The translations under genes were made by a program, and so were the position numbers. A stretch of 64,000 nucleotides of DNA from contig CM046309.1 in the NCBI GenBank assembly GCA_025267735.1, forward strand, positions 32,215,202 to 32,279,201, written 5' to 3'. This DNA is from Mactra quadrangularis. Its lineage: Eukaryota; Mollusca; Bivalvia; Venerida; Mactridae. The notes beneath the pieces were generated by a model. That model was given only the letters and a program-made list of their open reading frames with translations, searched no databases and was not told the origin of the DNA. Positions 15,501 to 25,086 of the stretch are shown here, piece after piece (positions within the stretch are counted from its first letter, which is position 1; the number at the start of each line of letters is the position of its first letter).

Positions 15501-15941
15501 AATAATTCCACTGTGTCTAGGTCCGATTCTGTATTCACGCCTACTTATAATTCGACAAATACTGTTATCATGCAAAATGGAGTTCCACATGTAAACTTTA
15601 AGAAACACCGATTGGATTCTACGACTTCTGTGATGTCCTTTGATTCAGTTCAAACTGAACCTGTTTATAATGGATTTCATAGATCAAAACTTTATTCATC
15701 GTCATCGTCAAAATCAAACTATTCAATGACAAATATTTCTGAAGCCGGAGAACCAGTTTCCCCTGACACACATCCGAAAAAATTCTGGGCTAATACAAGC
15801 ATGGATTGTGAGAATGTGGCTAATAAAATGGAACTTAAGTCACATGTTGACTACCTTAACTTGACTTCTAAATCACAAGTGTATTCAGAAAACATGGGTC
15901 CACTATCTGGCTATGACATTGTACATGCTAGCTTGGTATGA
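445..15941 (+). CDS. ROS1: ROS1/sevenless-family receptor tyrosine kinase, 3' part (17 exons; N-terminus off window)
   Basis: This is an orphan-type receptor tyrosine kinase of the ROS1/sevenless family, a single-pass plasma-membrane protein. Exons: 445-586, 1288-1532, 2174-2347, 2672-2858, 4496-4619, 5237-5406, 5851-5952, 6669-6810, 7389-7551, 8322-8516, 9017-9123, 9661-9858, 10643-10777, 11664-11818, 12884-12980, 14191-14248, 15057-15941. The visible 1,092 residues hold four FN3 repeats (about 1-345, the first partial), a transmembrane helix (about 356-381), a juxtamembrane segment, the kinase domain (about 448-745) and a 345-residue tail. Kinase landmarks are [11 protein letters not shown] (455-465), the ATP lysine K483 in [11 protein letters not shown] at the hinge, HRDLAARN (583-590), DFG (607-609) and DIYKNDYY, the ROS1-type activation-loop tyrosines. 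TDQEK-like and ELMEGGDLL segments match vertebrate ROS1 closely. All introns are GT-AG and phases agree throughout. The gene starts upstream of the window. Only the 14191 acceptor is uncertain. Confidence 0.95.
1288..1532 (+). CDS. ROS1: ROS1-like exon: start of second visible FN3 repeat
   Basis: Joins in phase 1 (G+TA = Val) to give [20 protein letters not shown], a classic FN3 opening, and [10 protein letters not shown], the conserved Trp strand. It ends in phase 0 at a gtaata donor. An N-glycosylation sequon (NWT) is visible. Confidence 0.9.
2174..2347 (+). CDS. ROS1: ROS1-like exon: end of one FN3 repeat and start of the next
   Basis: 58 codons in phase 0 at both ends. It begins [17 protein letters not shown], the end of an FN3 fold, then [20 protein letters not shown], the A-C strands of the next repeat. 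The donor is gtaaga. Confidence 0.9.
2672..2858 (+). CDS. ROS1: ROS1-like exon: remainder of third visible FN3 repeat
   Basis: Phase 0 start after ttatcttacag, phase 1 end at gtaagt. It includes [19 protein letters not shown], an 'L.PNT.Y.F' FN3 signature, and several N-glycosylation sequons. Confidence 0.9.
2859..4495 (+). other. ROS1-like intron (1.6 kb) with old repeat fragments
   Basis: No exon is supported. The flanking exons join in phase to give the normal FN3 opening [15 protein letters not shown]. About 2,885-3,095 holds an imperfect duplication around 'ttttgtgggt...tttgtttc'. About 4,060-4,190 resembles old repeat sequence also seen near 45.95 kb and 52.46 kb. Confidence 0.5.
4496..4619 (+). 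CDS. ROS1: ROS1-like exon: first half of membrane-proximal FN3 repeat
   Basis: Acceptor tctag, phase 1 start (A+CT = Thr). It encodes [14 protein letters not shown] and [20 protein letters not shown], which are FN3 strands A-C with the conserved Trp. It ends in phase 2 at gtgggc, a weaker GT donor. Confidence 0.9.
4638..5150. repeat. About 70-bp degenerate tandem repeat in a ROS1-like intron
   Basis: The first three units, near 4638, 4707 and 4777, share 'tattgaccagagaaaataag' then a 'ttcacattgaact' block and 'gaagttttct'. Later units to about 5,150 keep only 'cacattgaactggga' or 'tattgacc' cores. No coding content. It sits directly after the 4619 donor. Confidence 0.8.
5237..5406 (+). CDS. 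ROS1: ROS1-like exon: second half of membrane-proximal FN3 repeat
   Basis: Acceptor tttcag, phase 2 start (AG+A = Arg). It encodes [20 protein letters not shown], an almost textbook FN3 F-G strand with 'Y.FRV.A.N..G.G'. Donor gtaagt in phase 1. Confidence 0.93.
5851..5952 (+). CDS. ROS1: ROS1-like exon: transmembrane helix
   Basis: This 102-bp exon encodes a short extracellular stalk (KLESEAMDG) and then about 25 hydrophobic residues, starting [20 protein letters not shown]. The next exon opens with YRRKR, a basic stop-transfer run, so the kinase faces the cytoplasm. Confidence 0.93.
6669..6810 (+). CDS. ROS1: ROS1-like exon: juxtamembrane segment
   Basis: Begins [12 protein letters not shown] just inside the membrane and continues through [18 protein letters not shown]. 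It links the transmembrane helix to the kinase domain. Phase 1 start, phase 2 end, donor gtaagt. Confidence 0.9.
7389..7551 (+). CDS. ROS1: ROS1-like exon: kinase glycine loop and ATP-binding lysine
   Basis: Encodes the ATP-binding loop [12 protein letters not shown], only one conservative change from vertebrate ROS1 (VFEG for VYEG). It ends exactly at the catalytic lysine of AVK (codon 7549-7551). Donor gtaaga, phase 0. Confidence 0.97.
8322..8516 (+). CDS. ROS1: ROS1-like exon: kinase helix C to hinge
   Basis: 65 codons in phase 0. [18 protein letters not shown] contains helix C and its conserved Glu. [17 protein letters not shown] contains the gatekeeper-hinge region in the form typical of the ROS1/ALK/insulin-receptor group. 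Confidence 0.97.
8584..8770. repeat. Dispersed repeat, related in reverse orientation to about 51,290-51,400
   Basis: A GC-richer stretch 'gggcgggcggtcaggtgggc' is followed by 'ttcaatttagcttatatttc' and 'tggtcagatctttatgaaac'. The reverse complement of the latter part recurs in the other gene at about 51,290-51,400. No coding potential. It looks like an old interspersed repeat. Confidence 0.6.
9017..9123 (+). CDS. ROS1: ROS1-like exon: kinase helix E to start of catalytic loop
   Basis: Encodes [20 protein letters not shown] and EDMHFVH. The HRD motif is split across the intron (CAT AG | A). Donor gtaagt in phase 2. Confidence 0.96.
9661..9858 (+). CDS. ROS1: ROS1-like exon: catalytic and activation loops
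   Basis: Encodes [30 protein letters not shown] and [15 protein letters not shown], so catalytic Asp, Asn and DFG Asp are all present. YKNDYY matches the ROS1 activation-loop tyrosine pattern. The P+1 loop reads WMSPE rather than the usual WMAPE. Confidence 0.97.
9863..10092. repeat. Two-copy tandem duplication of about 113 bp in a ROS1-like intron
   Basis: Both units run from 'tcttgactt' through 'gcgatttttgccag', 'aaccacaaa' and 'gcctgaccagtgt' to 'accagc.gag'. The second unit begins near 9,977. The array begins just after the 9858 donor. Confidence 0.8.
10643..10777 (+). CDS. ROS1: ROS1-like exon: kinase C-lobe, helices F-G
   Basis: Encodes [20 protein letters not shown] and [13 protein letters not shown], the standard receptor tyrosine kinase C-lobe motif ending in CPDDL. 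Phase 2 on both sides. Confidence 0.96.
10805..11063 (+). repeat. Dispersed repeat of about 260 bp (three copies in the window)
   Basis: Begins ttatacccccgcttcgaag and ends tgagctaatgctcac-like sequence on the opposite strand ('gtgagcattagctcacagat'). Reverse-complement copies lie at 46689-46940 and 47238-47503. No coding capacity; probably a small non-autonomous element. Confidence 0.85.
11664..11818 (+). CDS. ROS1: ROS1-like exon: end of kinase domain
   Basis: Encodes [20 protein letters not shown], which contains the C-lobe CW...RP.F motif, then [10 protein letters not shown]. The kinase fold ends here. Donor gtatgt in phase 1. Confidence 0.96.
12546..12696. mobile_element. Foldback MITE-like palindrome (about 150 bp)
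   Basis: The left arm reads ttatttcactcgtgagctaa and the right arm carries its near reverse complement ('agctcactcgtgaaataaaa'). The arms pair over about 50 bp, separated by a (TATA)-rich loop. It lies in a ROS1-like intron and has no coding content. Confidence 0.7.
12884..12980 (+). CDS. ROS1: ROS1-like exon: start of cytoplasmic tail
   Basis: Only one frame is open: [20 protein letters not shown] and [12 protein letters not shown]. The acceptor (tattaaag) has a modest pyrimidine tract and the donor is gtagag. Pro/Trp-rich; I recognise no motif. Assignment rests on phase agreement with the preceding exon. Confidence 0.65.
13154..13223. repeat. Perfect 35-bp tandem duplication
   Basis: Two adjacent identical copies of a unit beginning atttaattttttgttatc, in a ROS1-like intron. 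No coding role seen. Confidence 0.85.
14191..14248 (+). CDS. ROS1: ROS1-like exon: short tail exon (acceptor uncertain)
   Basis: With the catacag acceptor at 14190 the exon joins in phase (AG+G) to read [20 protein letters not shown] and splices in phase 0 to the last exon. The stronger-looking attacag acceptor at 14159 would put a TGA in frame after the 12884-12980 exon. It would need a further, unseen small exon to restore DGLKYQTTY, which is vaguely like vertebrate ROS1 EGLNYM. Confidence 0.55.
14856..14962. repeat. Cluster of CAACTCAA/TTGAGTTG inverted repeats
   Basis: The octamer CAACTCAA or its complement occurs repeatedly within about 105 bp. A 10-bp perfect stem (acaactcaat with attgagttgt) is included, and two ACCGGTA palindromes lie nearby. 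It is intronic, about 100 bp before the last exon. Confidence 0.6.
15057..15941 (+). CDS. ROS1: ROS1-like terminal coding exon: tyrosine-rich cytoplasmic tail
   Basis: 295 codons including the TGA stop at 15939-15941, entered in phase 0 from ACA CAT. The tail is Ser/Asn-rich and low in order. It has many tyrosines, including two pY-x-N motifs of the Grb2 SH2-binding type (YVNQ at 15369 and YLNL at 15852), and it ends ASLV, a class I PDZ-ligand pattern. It does not resemble the vertebrate ROS1 tail in sequence. Function of the motifs is inference. Confidence 0.92.
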   Translation, partial: TGYGHHKSYGNIRRATSFDSPEPKDATQQVRTDAANYLEPRSNYGPPYIEFLPEERTVNYMYNSEGERIRDKEIKIEENVKPGPNYVQTTVKENFGAQGHDYAKYVNQKSRSVSDQDNDSEVKRIFSHQKNSADSVIMKTIENIPNALNNSTVSRSDSVFTPTYNSTNTVIMQNGVPHVNFKKHRLDSTTSVMSFDSVQTEPVYNGFHRSKLYSSSSSKSNYSMTNISEAGEPVSPDTHPKKFWANTSMDCENVANKMELKSHVDYLNLTSKSQVYSENMGPLSGYDIVHASLV

Positions 15942-15990
15942 CCGGAAATTTGTAAACCTTAATTGGTTTAGTTTCATTATGTGTTGACTT

Positions 15991-16165
15991 ACATTGAAAT
16001 GTGCTATTCTGATGAAATGTGCAGGTAAATGATAAATGTGCTATCCTGATGAAATGTGCTGTTTAATGTTAAATGTGCTATTCTGATGAAATGTGCTGAT
16101 TAACATGAAAATGTGCTATTCTGAAGAAATACATGTGCTAATTAACATTATTATGCTATTTTGAT
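15991..16165. repeat. Tandem repeat, period about 45 bp, in the ROS1-like 3' UTR
   Basis: Four to five imperfect units share 'aaatgtgctattctgatga' and 'aatgtgctg.ttaa', starting about 50 bp after the stop codon. No coding role. Confidence 0.75.
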
Positions 16166-16486
16166 GACATGAATTTGGCTATTGTTTACTATGTGACAGT
16201 TATTAAAGGCACATGGATTGAACAATTTTCTATAATGGGAGGACAATCGTCTCAAAGTTTATGTGAATACTCATTATTGTTTGATTTTAATGTTCTTTTT
16301 ATTGTAACAATTGATTTATCATTGTTCACATTGCAATGTTTTTTTCTTGAAATACTTGTTGCAGAATTTCATTTGATTTACTGAAGTAATATTTCAATGC
16401 TAAAATGATCGCCTATTTGAATACAGGAGTAGTGTATTTTTTCATGCCAAGGCCCTGTATTTGTATCATATATTTACTTAGTAGTA

Positions 16487-16978
16487 TAGTGCGTACAATT
16501 TGACCCTGACCTCACCTTTCACATTTGCATCTAATTATCACATACACATATCCCGGTGAAAATCAATACCACGCCTACTCTACACTTTGACTTGTTACGT
16601 ATTTAAAATATAGTTTAACATGTATAGAGTATACACAGCCCGCATGTATAACAACTTACGATTCAAACGGGAAACTCGTGTTCTTACATTTTTGATAACA
16701 ATTAATAATAAATGGGTGTGGGATAGTGATTGTGGGGCTAAAACCAAAAACCTTTGAATTGGTAGCTAGCCTCATCGTACAATCCTCTAGTCCGGCCTAT
16801 GTGCAATAGACACTCGTTGTACGCTTTAAATGTACTTTAAAATTAATCCCTGTGTTAAAATTAAATTCAAGCCTTGTCGATAAAATCCGATTGTTATCGA
16901 GCATTAATACTACATTTGTATTCAATGTAATGAATATTCTTGCATAAAGGTCAGGTCGGGGTCAATGTGTCCGCACTA
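16487..16978. mobile_element. MITE of about 490 bp with terminal inverted repeats
   Basis: The left end reads tagtgcgtacaatttgaccc and the right end, on the other strand, tagtgcggacacattgaccc. The arms match over about 35 bp. TA dinucleotides flank both ends (16485-16486 and 16979-16980), fitting a TA target duplication. No transposase inside. Confidence 0.7.
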
Positions 16979-19900
16979 TAGTACACAGGCTGAACATATT
17001 ATGTTAAAATTATCTTAACTATCTACCATTGTTCATTGTCTAGTGTTATAACGATCAATTGTGCCATGGACTAAATGTTACTTTAAATTTTTTTATTGTT
17101 GTCATATTCCAAAGGGAAAATTAATTTTAAATGTGAAGCAGGGCTTTATATTTACATTAAATTTTAAAGTAGGTTGCCCAGTAGAACAATCATCTATAAA
17201 TTACCCAATGTGTTTACTTGCCCTTTAAAAAGGGTACTTAAATAAAGTTAAAGGGCTATAGACATATTCTGATTGCCCTGTTGGACTACTCGTGGGGAAT
17301 CCTTTTGCCTAAACCCAAATTAAGACATCATGAACAATCGAATGGCCATGAATGTTGAGCTCTGGAAAATGTTTTAAAATTTTTTGTTTACATTTACTGT
17401 ATTTCAGACAACCAAATGTTATCATTCAAATATTATAGATAAGGATGTAAATATCTTTGTTGAAGATAATTGTGTTACGTAAATAATTAAAGATGTATGT
17501 TTGATGAAATGTTGCGACTGTAGCCATATTGCACTAAATGGTTGTTTGTATATAAATGTTTAATATAGTGTACAAAGAGTGCTGTTAAAAGTCCTAAGTA
17601 GTGCTGACATTTTAAATGAAAATGATTTTTTTGTTTCAGATTTTTAATGATATGTTTTCTTATGATTAAAGTTTATTTTTATTACAATGTATAAAGTTAT
17701 GTATGAATATATTTGTAAAATGTATGTTGTATTGTTTGACAAAAACCTTATGTCACATTTTGTTGTTGTACTAGTACCTTTAAGGTTTGAATATGATTGT
17801 ATTGTTGATTAAGAAATTGTAATAGTCCCTGAGTAGTTTGTGCAGGCTAGACATTTACTTTTATAGTAGAATGCCTGGTTGGAAAACTAGGTTTATATTT
17901 CTTTTGCCCAAACCAAATGTTCACAAGCAGTAAAATGTTGCCGAAAATCTAAATATAAGTTGTCAGAGGCAATCAGATGACCTTTAATGGTAAGTCCTGT
18001 TGTGTAGATTCCTTTAGGTAGTTTTCTCATGCATTATTCAGAACTGGTACCGGCTGCCTGCTGGAACCATATACATTACAACCCTTCAGTTTTTCATGAC
18101 GTCTGTGTACACTTTGTGAGGCAGTTCAAACAGTCTTGGTCCTGAGCATAAGACACATCACAAGTGTAGATGGTTTTATCCCTTTAACTAGTCCCACAGA
18201 AGCTTGACATTCTATATTGTACTTTGAGAAATATTCTTCCTTCTTATAACAAAAGAACACCAAGCTTCTCTTCTTTTACATCACTACATACTCATTAACT
18301 CTAACAACAGAAATTCATCCAATTGCCTCCAAGAATGTTCGCAATTAGGAACTTATTTTTGTAAATATCTGAAGATGTGACTGTCTTACCATTCTTGCTG
18401 CAGAAACAAGTCCTTGTTGCGGAAATTGCAGTGGAAGCATATATGTAAATTTTTGTAAGGAGAAAATAGAAGTTGTTTGTAAAAATACTTTGTATACACT
18501 TATTACACAGGGTTGGGCACTTAATGTTTTACCAGGGATCCTAAAGATATCACTCGTCAGTTATTCAGCAATTCCCTCTAAATGCAAGAGATTCCTTAAA
18601 TACAGACAAATACAATGTATTTTGAATACAAATTTGCAGTCCCAAATTGTGATAAACAATTCATTGAAACTTAAAATCATGTAAAAACAGGTCATTTTTT
18701 TCTTTTTCTGGTATCCTAATGGAATTCCCAGCTAAAAATCTCTTAGATTTCTCCAGAGTTTTGGAATCATTAGAATTCTGGTACACTGTTAGAGTCAAAC
18801 CCTGTAGTGGAAGTCTCTCAAACTACATGTTGTAAAATAGATCTCTCTTTATCCTGTGTTTTGATTATGAATTGTTATATGTTGATTGCAAATTGTTATG
18901 AATCAATTTTTTTTCAGAAATTTTCTTCTTTGTAAATTTAAATGTACTGTCTTCTATTGAATTTCTATATCTTTGTTTAAATTGTTTGTTTGTTTTGGAG
19001 ATTAATAGCACATCAAAACTTAAGGTTGTTGGTCTATGGAGCCAAACTGAACTCTATGGGACAACCTTGTTTTTTCTATTATATATGTTTTCTTGGTTTT
19101 AACTTACTTGAGTAAAAAAGTAAATTTTAGATATCCAATGCAGCATGATTCGAGTGTATAAAAATTTGAAGTCTAAATCTACATATTTTATTCAAGTTAT
19201 GTTTTCTTAAGGTTCTTAGTAACAGGTAAGTAATTTGTGGACCAAAACTTATCACCTCAATCAATGGAACAATAAATCTAATTAACCCACTTTAATGTAT
19301 ACCAATTTTGAGCAAAATGAACTTTTTGTATCTTCCTTGCTTTTATGTCTCCTGAAACTGCCATGGTTTAAATTATCCCAGCAGTATAGTTACTATATAT
19401 TATTACTATTAATTATACTATTGATGACCTTTAAACCAATCAAAGGTTAAATGTTTTGTTGTCAACAATTAAGATGATTGTGGTCATAATGAAACCAATC
19501 AAACAAAAGGAGTGCCTGTTTTGGTCAGTATGCTCAAAAGCAAAAGTAGACATGTCTTGTATTTGCCACTTCAAAAAAAAAATTTATTAAAGCAATTGTT
19601 TCAAGGGTATTGTATTGTAAATTCTATGATAATTTCGTTTTCTGTTGTTTATAATACCGCTTTAAGTACTGGTACCGATATCAAACAGTATTTATGGGTG
19701 CTTTATGAAGCAATACCCATACTGGCACTATCTAGCTACTTGATCTGTGTTTTTACCAATGGCTACATTCTTTGTCTGTGACTATATAATAATACACACT
19801 GAGGGCTTATCAGTCAAACAGTCATAACTCATTTTTTTATTGAGTTACAACCATTTAGCACAAAGCCCACAACATAAATGATTCTATTTCAACTACTAGT

Positions 19901-21640
19901 AATCCAAGCAATTTTACAGAAAATGTGAAATAAAGCGTAATTTACTGAAAGAAACTGTCAACTGTTGACCTTTTGTTTGAAAAAATCAAATAGTCAAATT
20001 TTGACCATTAGTTAACTCTACTATACTATATATCATGATATTATAATTCACCCAAGTTTTCACATTGCTCATTGTGTTGACATTCCTTGTTGTGTCCGAT
20101 ATCCCTTTTATTATTATCATCAAAATATATAATGGTTAAAGTTTGAACCAAACATTCCTTTGTTTTCACATATTACATGAAAAATATATAAGTATATAAA
20201 GGAGTAAAATGGTTTTTAGTATAAACTAGTCTAGTTTTAAGAACGTAGCAGAGTATATTCAAATATAGTTTGGATTTTATTATGTATATATAGATTATGT
20301 TTTCTATGTGAAGGGTGCCGTTTTTAGAATTTGTGAAGAAAATGATGCTTTTTAGAAAATGCAAAAGAATATGATTTTTTTCTAATGAAAAAATAGGAAT
20401 TGTGGATTTTTAATATTAATATATTAGTTCTTATACTCAATGTTGCAAGAAAGATAAGTACATAATTAAACCGTTCAGGTATACAAGTATCATTTATTAT
20501 TAAGTAGTTTATTTTTAAGAAATAACAATGCCTCGCCCCATATAACATACCCCTTGATTTCTTGTTCATTTAGTGAAAAATCCAACCAAGCCATTGGACA
20601 GTCGTTTAAAGGAGAAAACATTTTGTATTTTAAATTAAATCATCTGTAAATGACATTTTCATTCACATACCATGTTTTTATATTGTAATTTTGATGTTAA
20701 TACTAGCTTGTAGTATTATTATGTACATGTACATTGTATGTTATTACTACAGTGGCATAATTAGACAGTTGGTAAATAAATGTTTTAGAATATCTGTTAA
20801 CCAGATGTTTTACAAACAACAATCAATTGCATGTGTACACTTATGTGAGCACATATGAAATAAGTGATTAATAGTGTGGTTTTTTGGAAAAAAAAGTTTT
20901 TTATCCACATTTTATGCTGCGAAAAATTTGTTCTTACAGTGTGCCAATATGAAACACTTAAAGCAATTAAAAGCAAATATTTTGAACTTTTTGTGACAAT
21001 GAATTGAAATTGATCATTTTTTCTAACATACATGTATTGTTATCATTAAGTATTGTTATCACTTTTCAGTCATTTTTCACCTATCATTATATTTCATACA
21101 ATTAAATAACTAGTCTTTATCTTGGAGCCAGTTACTTCAGGAAGTCACTACCTAGTCTTTTAAAAAGGGCTTTTTTGTTAGCTAAGTACTGTGCAATGGT
21201 ATTGTGCTAAGGAAGCAACATCAAGAAACATCGATTTTGTAGCTTCAGAAATGTCAGTGTTCAGGACATATGTAGGCAGCAAAAATGATTTTGTAAGATA
21301 TTGCTTCAAAGTAGCAAACCTTTGCATAGGTAATGGCTATATAACACTAGGTAGTGATACCCTTATTTAACTGGCCCGTAAAGTGTTTCATCTCATACCC
21401 ACATTCAATCATTATATCAATTACTTGACTCATGTAGTAAAACATTCTTGTACCAAGAGGATTCCAAGAGTCTCTATGTCCTCTGGTTACAAGAATGGTT
21501 GAAAAAAGAATTGTACAATGTGGATATATGATGATGTTATTTGTCTTTTCTGTATAGATTTATATAGATTTGTCATATTTTGAAGTTTTTTTTGTGTATG
21601 ATTTCTTTAAAAATAAAGAATTGTATAATTATAATGAAAA

Positions 21641-23299
21641 TGTTGTTGTTTATAGTGTTTCAAATACAAAATATCTGCTTGGGATTTAATTCCTGATGGC
21701 AGAAGGTAATATCTTTCCATGACAATTTGACCTTGATTATCTTCTATAAAGAGAGTTGTCTAATCCTTGTGAAATGGTGAGAATTGGTATTGGAGCGGCA
21801 ATGACAGTTTGTTTACTGCTGGCCTGATTTTGGATCAAATAAAAGTGCAGAGATTCATCTGATTTGAAATATGTGAACCAAATTATGCCAAAACTGCTGA
21901 ATTTTCCAAAAGTATATAACTGTGACATTTATATCTCCTAAGCAGAAGTTTTATGAGCATATTTTTGGGAAGATAGGTTAAATGACAAGTTCAAAATATA
22001 CAAAGAACCTACTTCTATATTACTATAATATGAACCATGCTAATGAAGGTAGAATATATAAACTGTCAGCACTCATGATAAGACAGCCAGCCAGGCAATA
22101 AACTCAATAATCTACACCATGTAGCTGGGCAGGCAACTTTTTTGCTAAATTTGCTATATACAAATCTTAGATATAAGAAAATCAGATAACAGTAGGTTTA
22201 CTGATTCACAATTTAACCAAGATCCTTGATCAACCTACTATCACAATGAAATGCTTTTATCAATTGCAGATCAGATTAACATACATTATTTTCTGTAGTA
22301 CTGTCATAGGTTTGATTCCTAGACAAAAAAATCATCATAGAGTTTGGTTTGGTAAAAACATATTCTACAGCAACTCTCCAAAAAACTCTGGATAGGACAG
22401 ATATTAATAATGTGCAAATGTATGTGCTTAGTACTGGGATAAAACTTGCACTAAGAAATCTAGCGAGTATATGGACATATTCTCTATTGTATGTTTATAC
22501 CACGTATGCTGAGCACTTACCTTGAAGAATGATAGTTTGAGTCTGTTACAAAACTGTTTAACTAGACAGGGTGTTAGTTAAAGTGTTTTGTAGTCGATGT
22601 CCTTGTCATTGATAGACACACTCCAATTGACGATGATAAATGTGATAAAGGTTCGCTTCCAATCCACAACAGCATAAACATGTAAATTGACATATGACAA
22701 TAGTTAAAAGTGTTAGTACCAGTATTTTATAATCTAATGCTTAAGAGCTTTATATTGGCACATGTTTACTGCAGCTATTATTCCTGGTGATTGGGCTTCT
22801 AGTATCTATCGATTTCCAAGGGAATCTTATATTCCTCTTAATTGTAGTTTAAGTTTTAGTTTAAGAAAATCGTCGTGTTTGGTGATTTTTTTACATTATT
22901 CTTAATTGTAATGAAATACATGTAATACTACCCTCACAGGTATCCATTTACTCTTGGTGAAGTGAAGCTATAGCAGGTAGATTTCGTGACCAATAAAATT
23001 AGCAATGCTTTGAGGGGTGTATTAGCATTTATTTAGTATTTCTAAACTCACTATTGCTATTCAGTAAGTATTTAAATCGGTGGGGTTAATGTATGTACAA
23101 TGGACAGTTGAATAAAACTTTTAACTAAAAAAAAAACTTTATCTGAAAATTTTTACCATTCAATTTGCTTTCTAGTGAATAATTTATATCATCGGTTTTC
23201 AGGTAAATTTTATTCAACAGCCAGTGGTGCTTGCATTAATCCTGCAGATTTAAATACTTGATATTTGTTTGATAATCCCATAATATTTAACATCATGGA
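21641..23299. other. Intergenic stretch between convergent genes
   Basis: AT-rich sequence with no open frame or splice-supported exon, and I recognise no repeat. It lies between the distal candidate poly(A) site of the + strand gene and the poly(A) signals of the - strand gene. Confidence 0.5.
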
Positions 23300-23318
23300 A
23301 GAAAAATAATACAGACAC

Positions 23319-23343
23319 TTTATTGTATAAAAATAGCTTTATT
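23319..23343 (-). terminator. Two polyadenylation signals (AATAAA) for the RNF17-like gene
   Basis: On the - strand AATAAA occurs at 23343-23338 and again at 23324-23319, followed by GTGTCTGTATT, a plausible GU-rich downstream element. This would place cleavage near 23.3 kb. Confidence 0.5.
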
Positions 23344-24670
23344 TGAAGCATTTATTAACAAATATAAACAATAACAGTATTAGAACAAGAAGAAATAACA
23401 CAAAAATAACAATCATGAGTGTGTAGAAAATGGTATAAGATGAAATATTTATGGGGAAAAATCAAGTTTGGATATCACCAGATTTATACAATGAGAGAAG
23501 AATGAACTCTAAACAAAATGGATGAACAATGTTCTATCCTCTATTATGCTTACTTCAAATTCATGATCAATGAATGATAATAGTATACAGTAAAATAACA
23601 ATAAGTCAATCATTACTTTCCTTAACAATAAACACACAAATTTGCTTGATGTCTCATACATACACAGGGGACTAAAAGTTTCTTTACACATGTTAAATTT
23701 TGATGTTTTAGAATATACTTAGATAAACATATACTTAACATTTGAACTTGAACCCTCAATTATGTTCTTCCATATTATCTCCCTTTTTTGTCAAAATGTA
23801 GTTTTTAAAGAAAAAATTACTTTATTGCATACTTATTAACTTCTCAACTAAAGTTTATGTTTTCAGTGAAAATATGAAAACACTACATGAGTACAGAAAC
23901 TTTTGGACCCATATATTCACTTATATTAGAATCATGCATACTTAAAATGATTAAGTACAAACCTGGGAAAGAAAGGAATTAATCAACAATTAACATATCT
24001 ATACAGATCACAGAAACATACTTTCTATTTACACGAGTACTGTTTGTACAGGGAATTACAAAAACTTAATGTATAATTTCAAATGTTTAACCAACAAAAT
24101 TCAAAACCAATACAATAACGAAACAATAGTAACAACAGAAAAACACAATTTAGTACAAAAAGTAAGCATACTTTGCTTTTACAACATTTTATTATACATG
24201 TAAAATTATAATGTTGTGTAACTTTTTTATCTTAACATAGCTAAAACTAAAAAAAATGAATACAGTTTTTTCTTGTATTTATGGCAAGGGTATTCGCTTA
24301 ATTTTAGAAATTAGAATTCTATACTGTATTATGACACAAAATATTTTTTAAGATATATTTTGAAGCTATAGAATTAAATACTACATATTTTGTCAATTGC
24401 TGAAAAGTAAGGTACATGTATTTGACTAATATAGATTTAAGAAATATGATAGGTCATCAAATGGTGTCATATGAGTTACATGTATATGAATGTAACTACA
24501 TGCTTGATATAACAATTTAATTGTTCTAAGAAATATGCCTCATGAGAAACAATTAACAATACTGAGGGTCAATAAAGAGTTCTATCATAATCAACATCAA
24601 ATGATGATTTAGAAAAATTTGAAAAGAATCTAGACATTAAGATTTAGAGACACAAATGCAACATGGAAAA

Positions 24671-25086
24671 ACTCTGTAATGAAAATAATACAAGTTATAC
24701 AGAGTACTCTGTAATGAAAATAATACAAGTTATAAAGAGTACTCAGTAATGAAAATAATACAAGTTATAAAGAGTACTCTGTAATGAAAATAATACAAGT
24801 TATAAAGAGTACTCTGTAATGAAAATAATACAAGTTATAAAGAGTACTCTGTAATGAAAATAATACAAGTTATAAAGAGTACTCAGTAATGAAAATAATA
24901 CAAGTTATAAAGAGTACTCTGTAATGAAAATAATACAAGTTATAAAGAGTACTCAGTAATGAAAATAATACAAGTTATAAAGAGTACTCTGTAATGAAAA
25001 TAATACAAGTTATAAAGAGTACTCTGTAATGAAAATAATACAAGTTATAAAGAGTACTCTATAATGAAAATAATACAAGTTATACA
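24671..25086. repeat. 35-bp tandem repeat, 12 copies, in the RNF17-like 3' UTR
   Basis: The unit starts actctgtaatgaaaataata and ends caagttataaagagt. Copies begin every 35 bp from 24671 to 25056, the last one incomplete. Variation is limited to a few positions (T/A in actc[t/a]gtaatg; tatac versus tataa at the ends). Unit ends (ACTC and GAGT) are complementary, so each unit and the whole array can fold. Confidence 0.95.

Larger units (their letters stand above)
15942..21640 (+). other. ROS1-like 3' UTR and downstream non-coding sequence
   Basis: No coding exon is supported after the stop at 15941. Candidate polyadenylation signals on the + strand are AATAAA at 17241 and AATAAA at 21612. The latter is followed by a TG-rich stretch ('tgttgttgttt') typical of a downstream element. 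The true 3' end cannot be chosen from sequence alone. The stretch contains the 45-bp repeat at 15991 and a MITE at 16487. Confidence 0.4.

Noticed and set aside
24671..25086. Regular direct repeats resembling a CRISPR array
   Set aside because: The repeats are contiguous with no unique spacers, and the setting is a eukaryotic 3' UTR.
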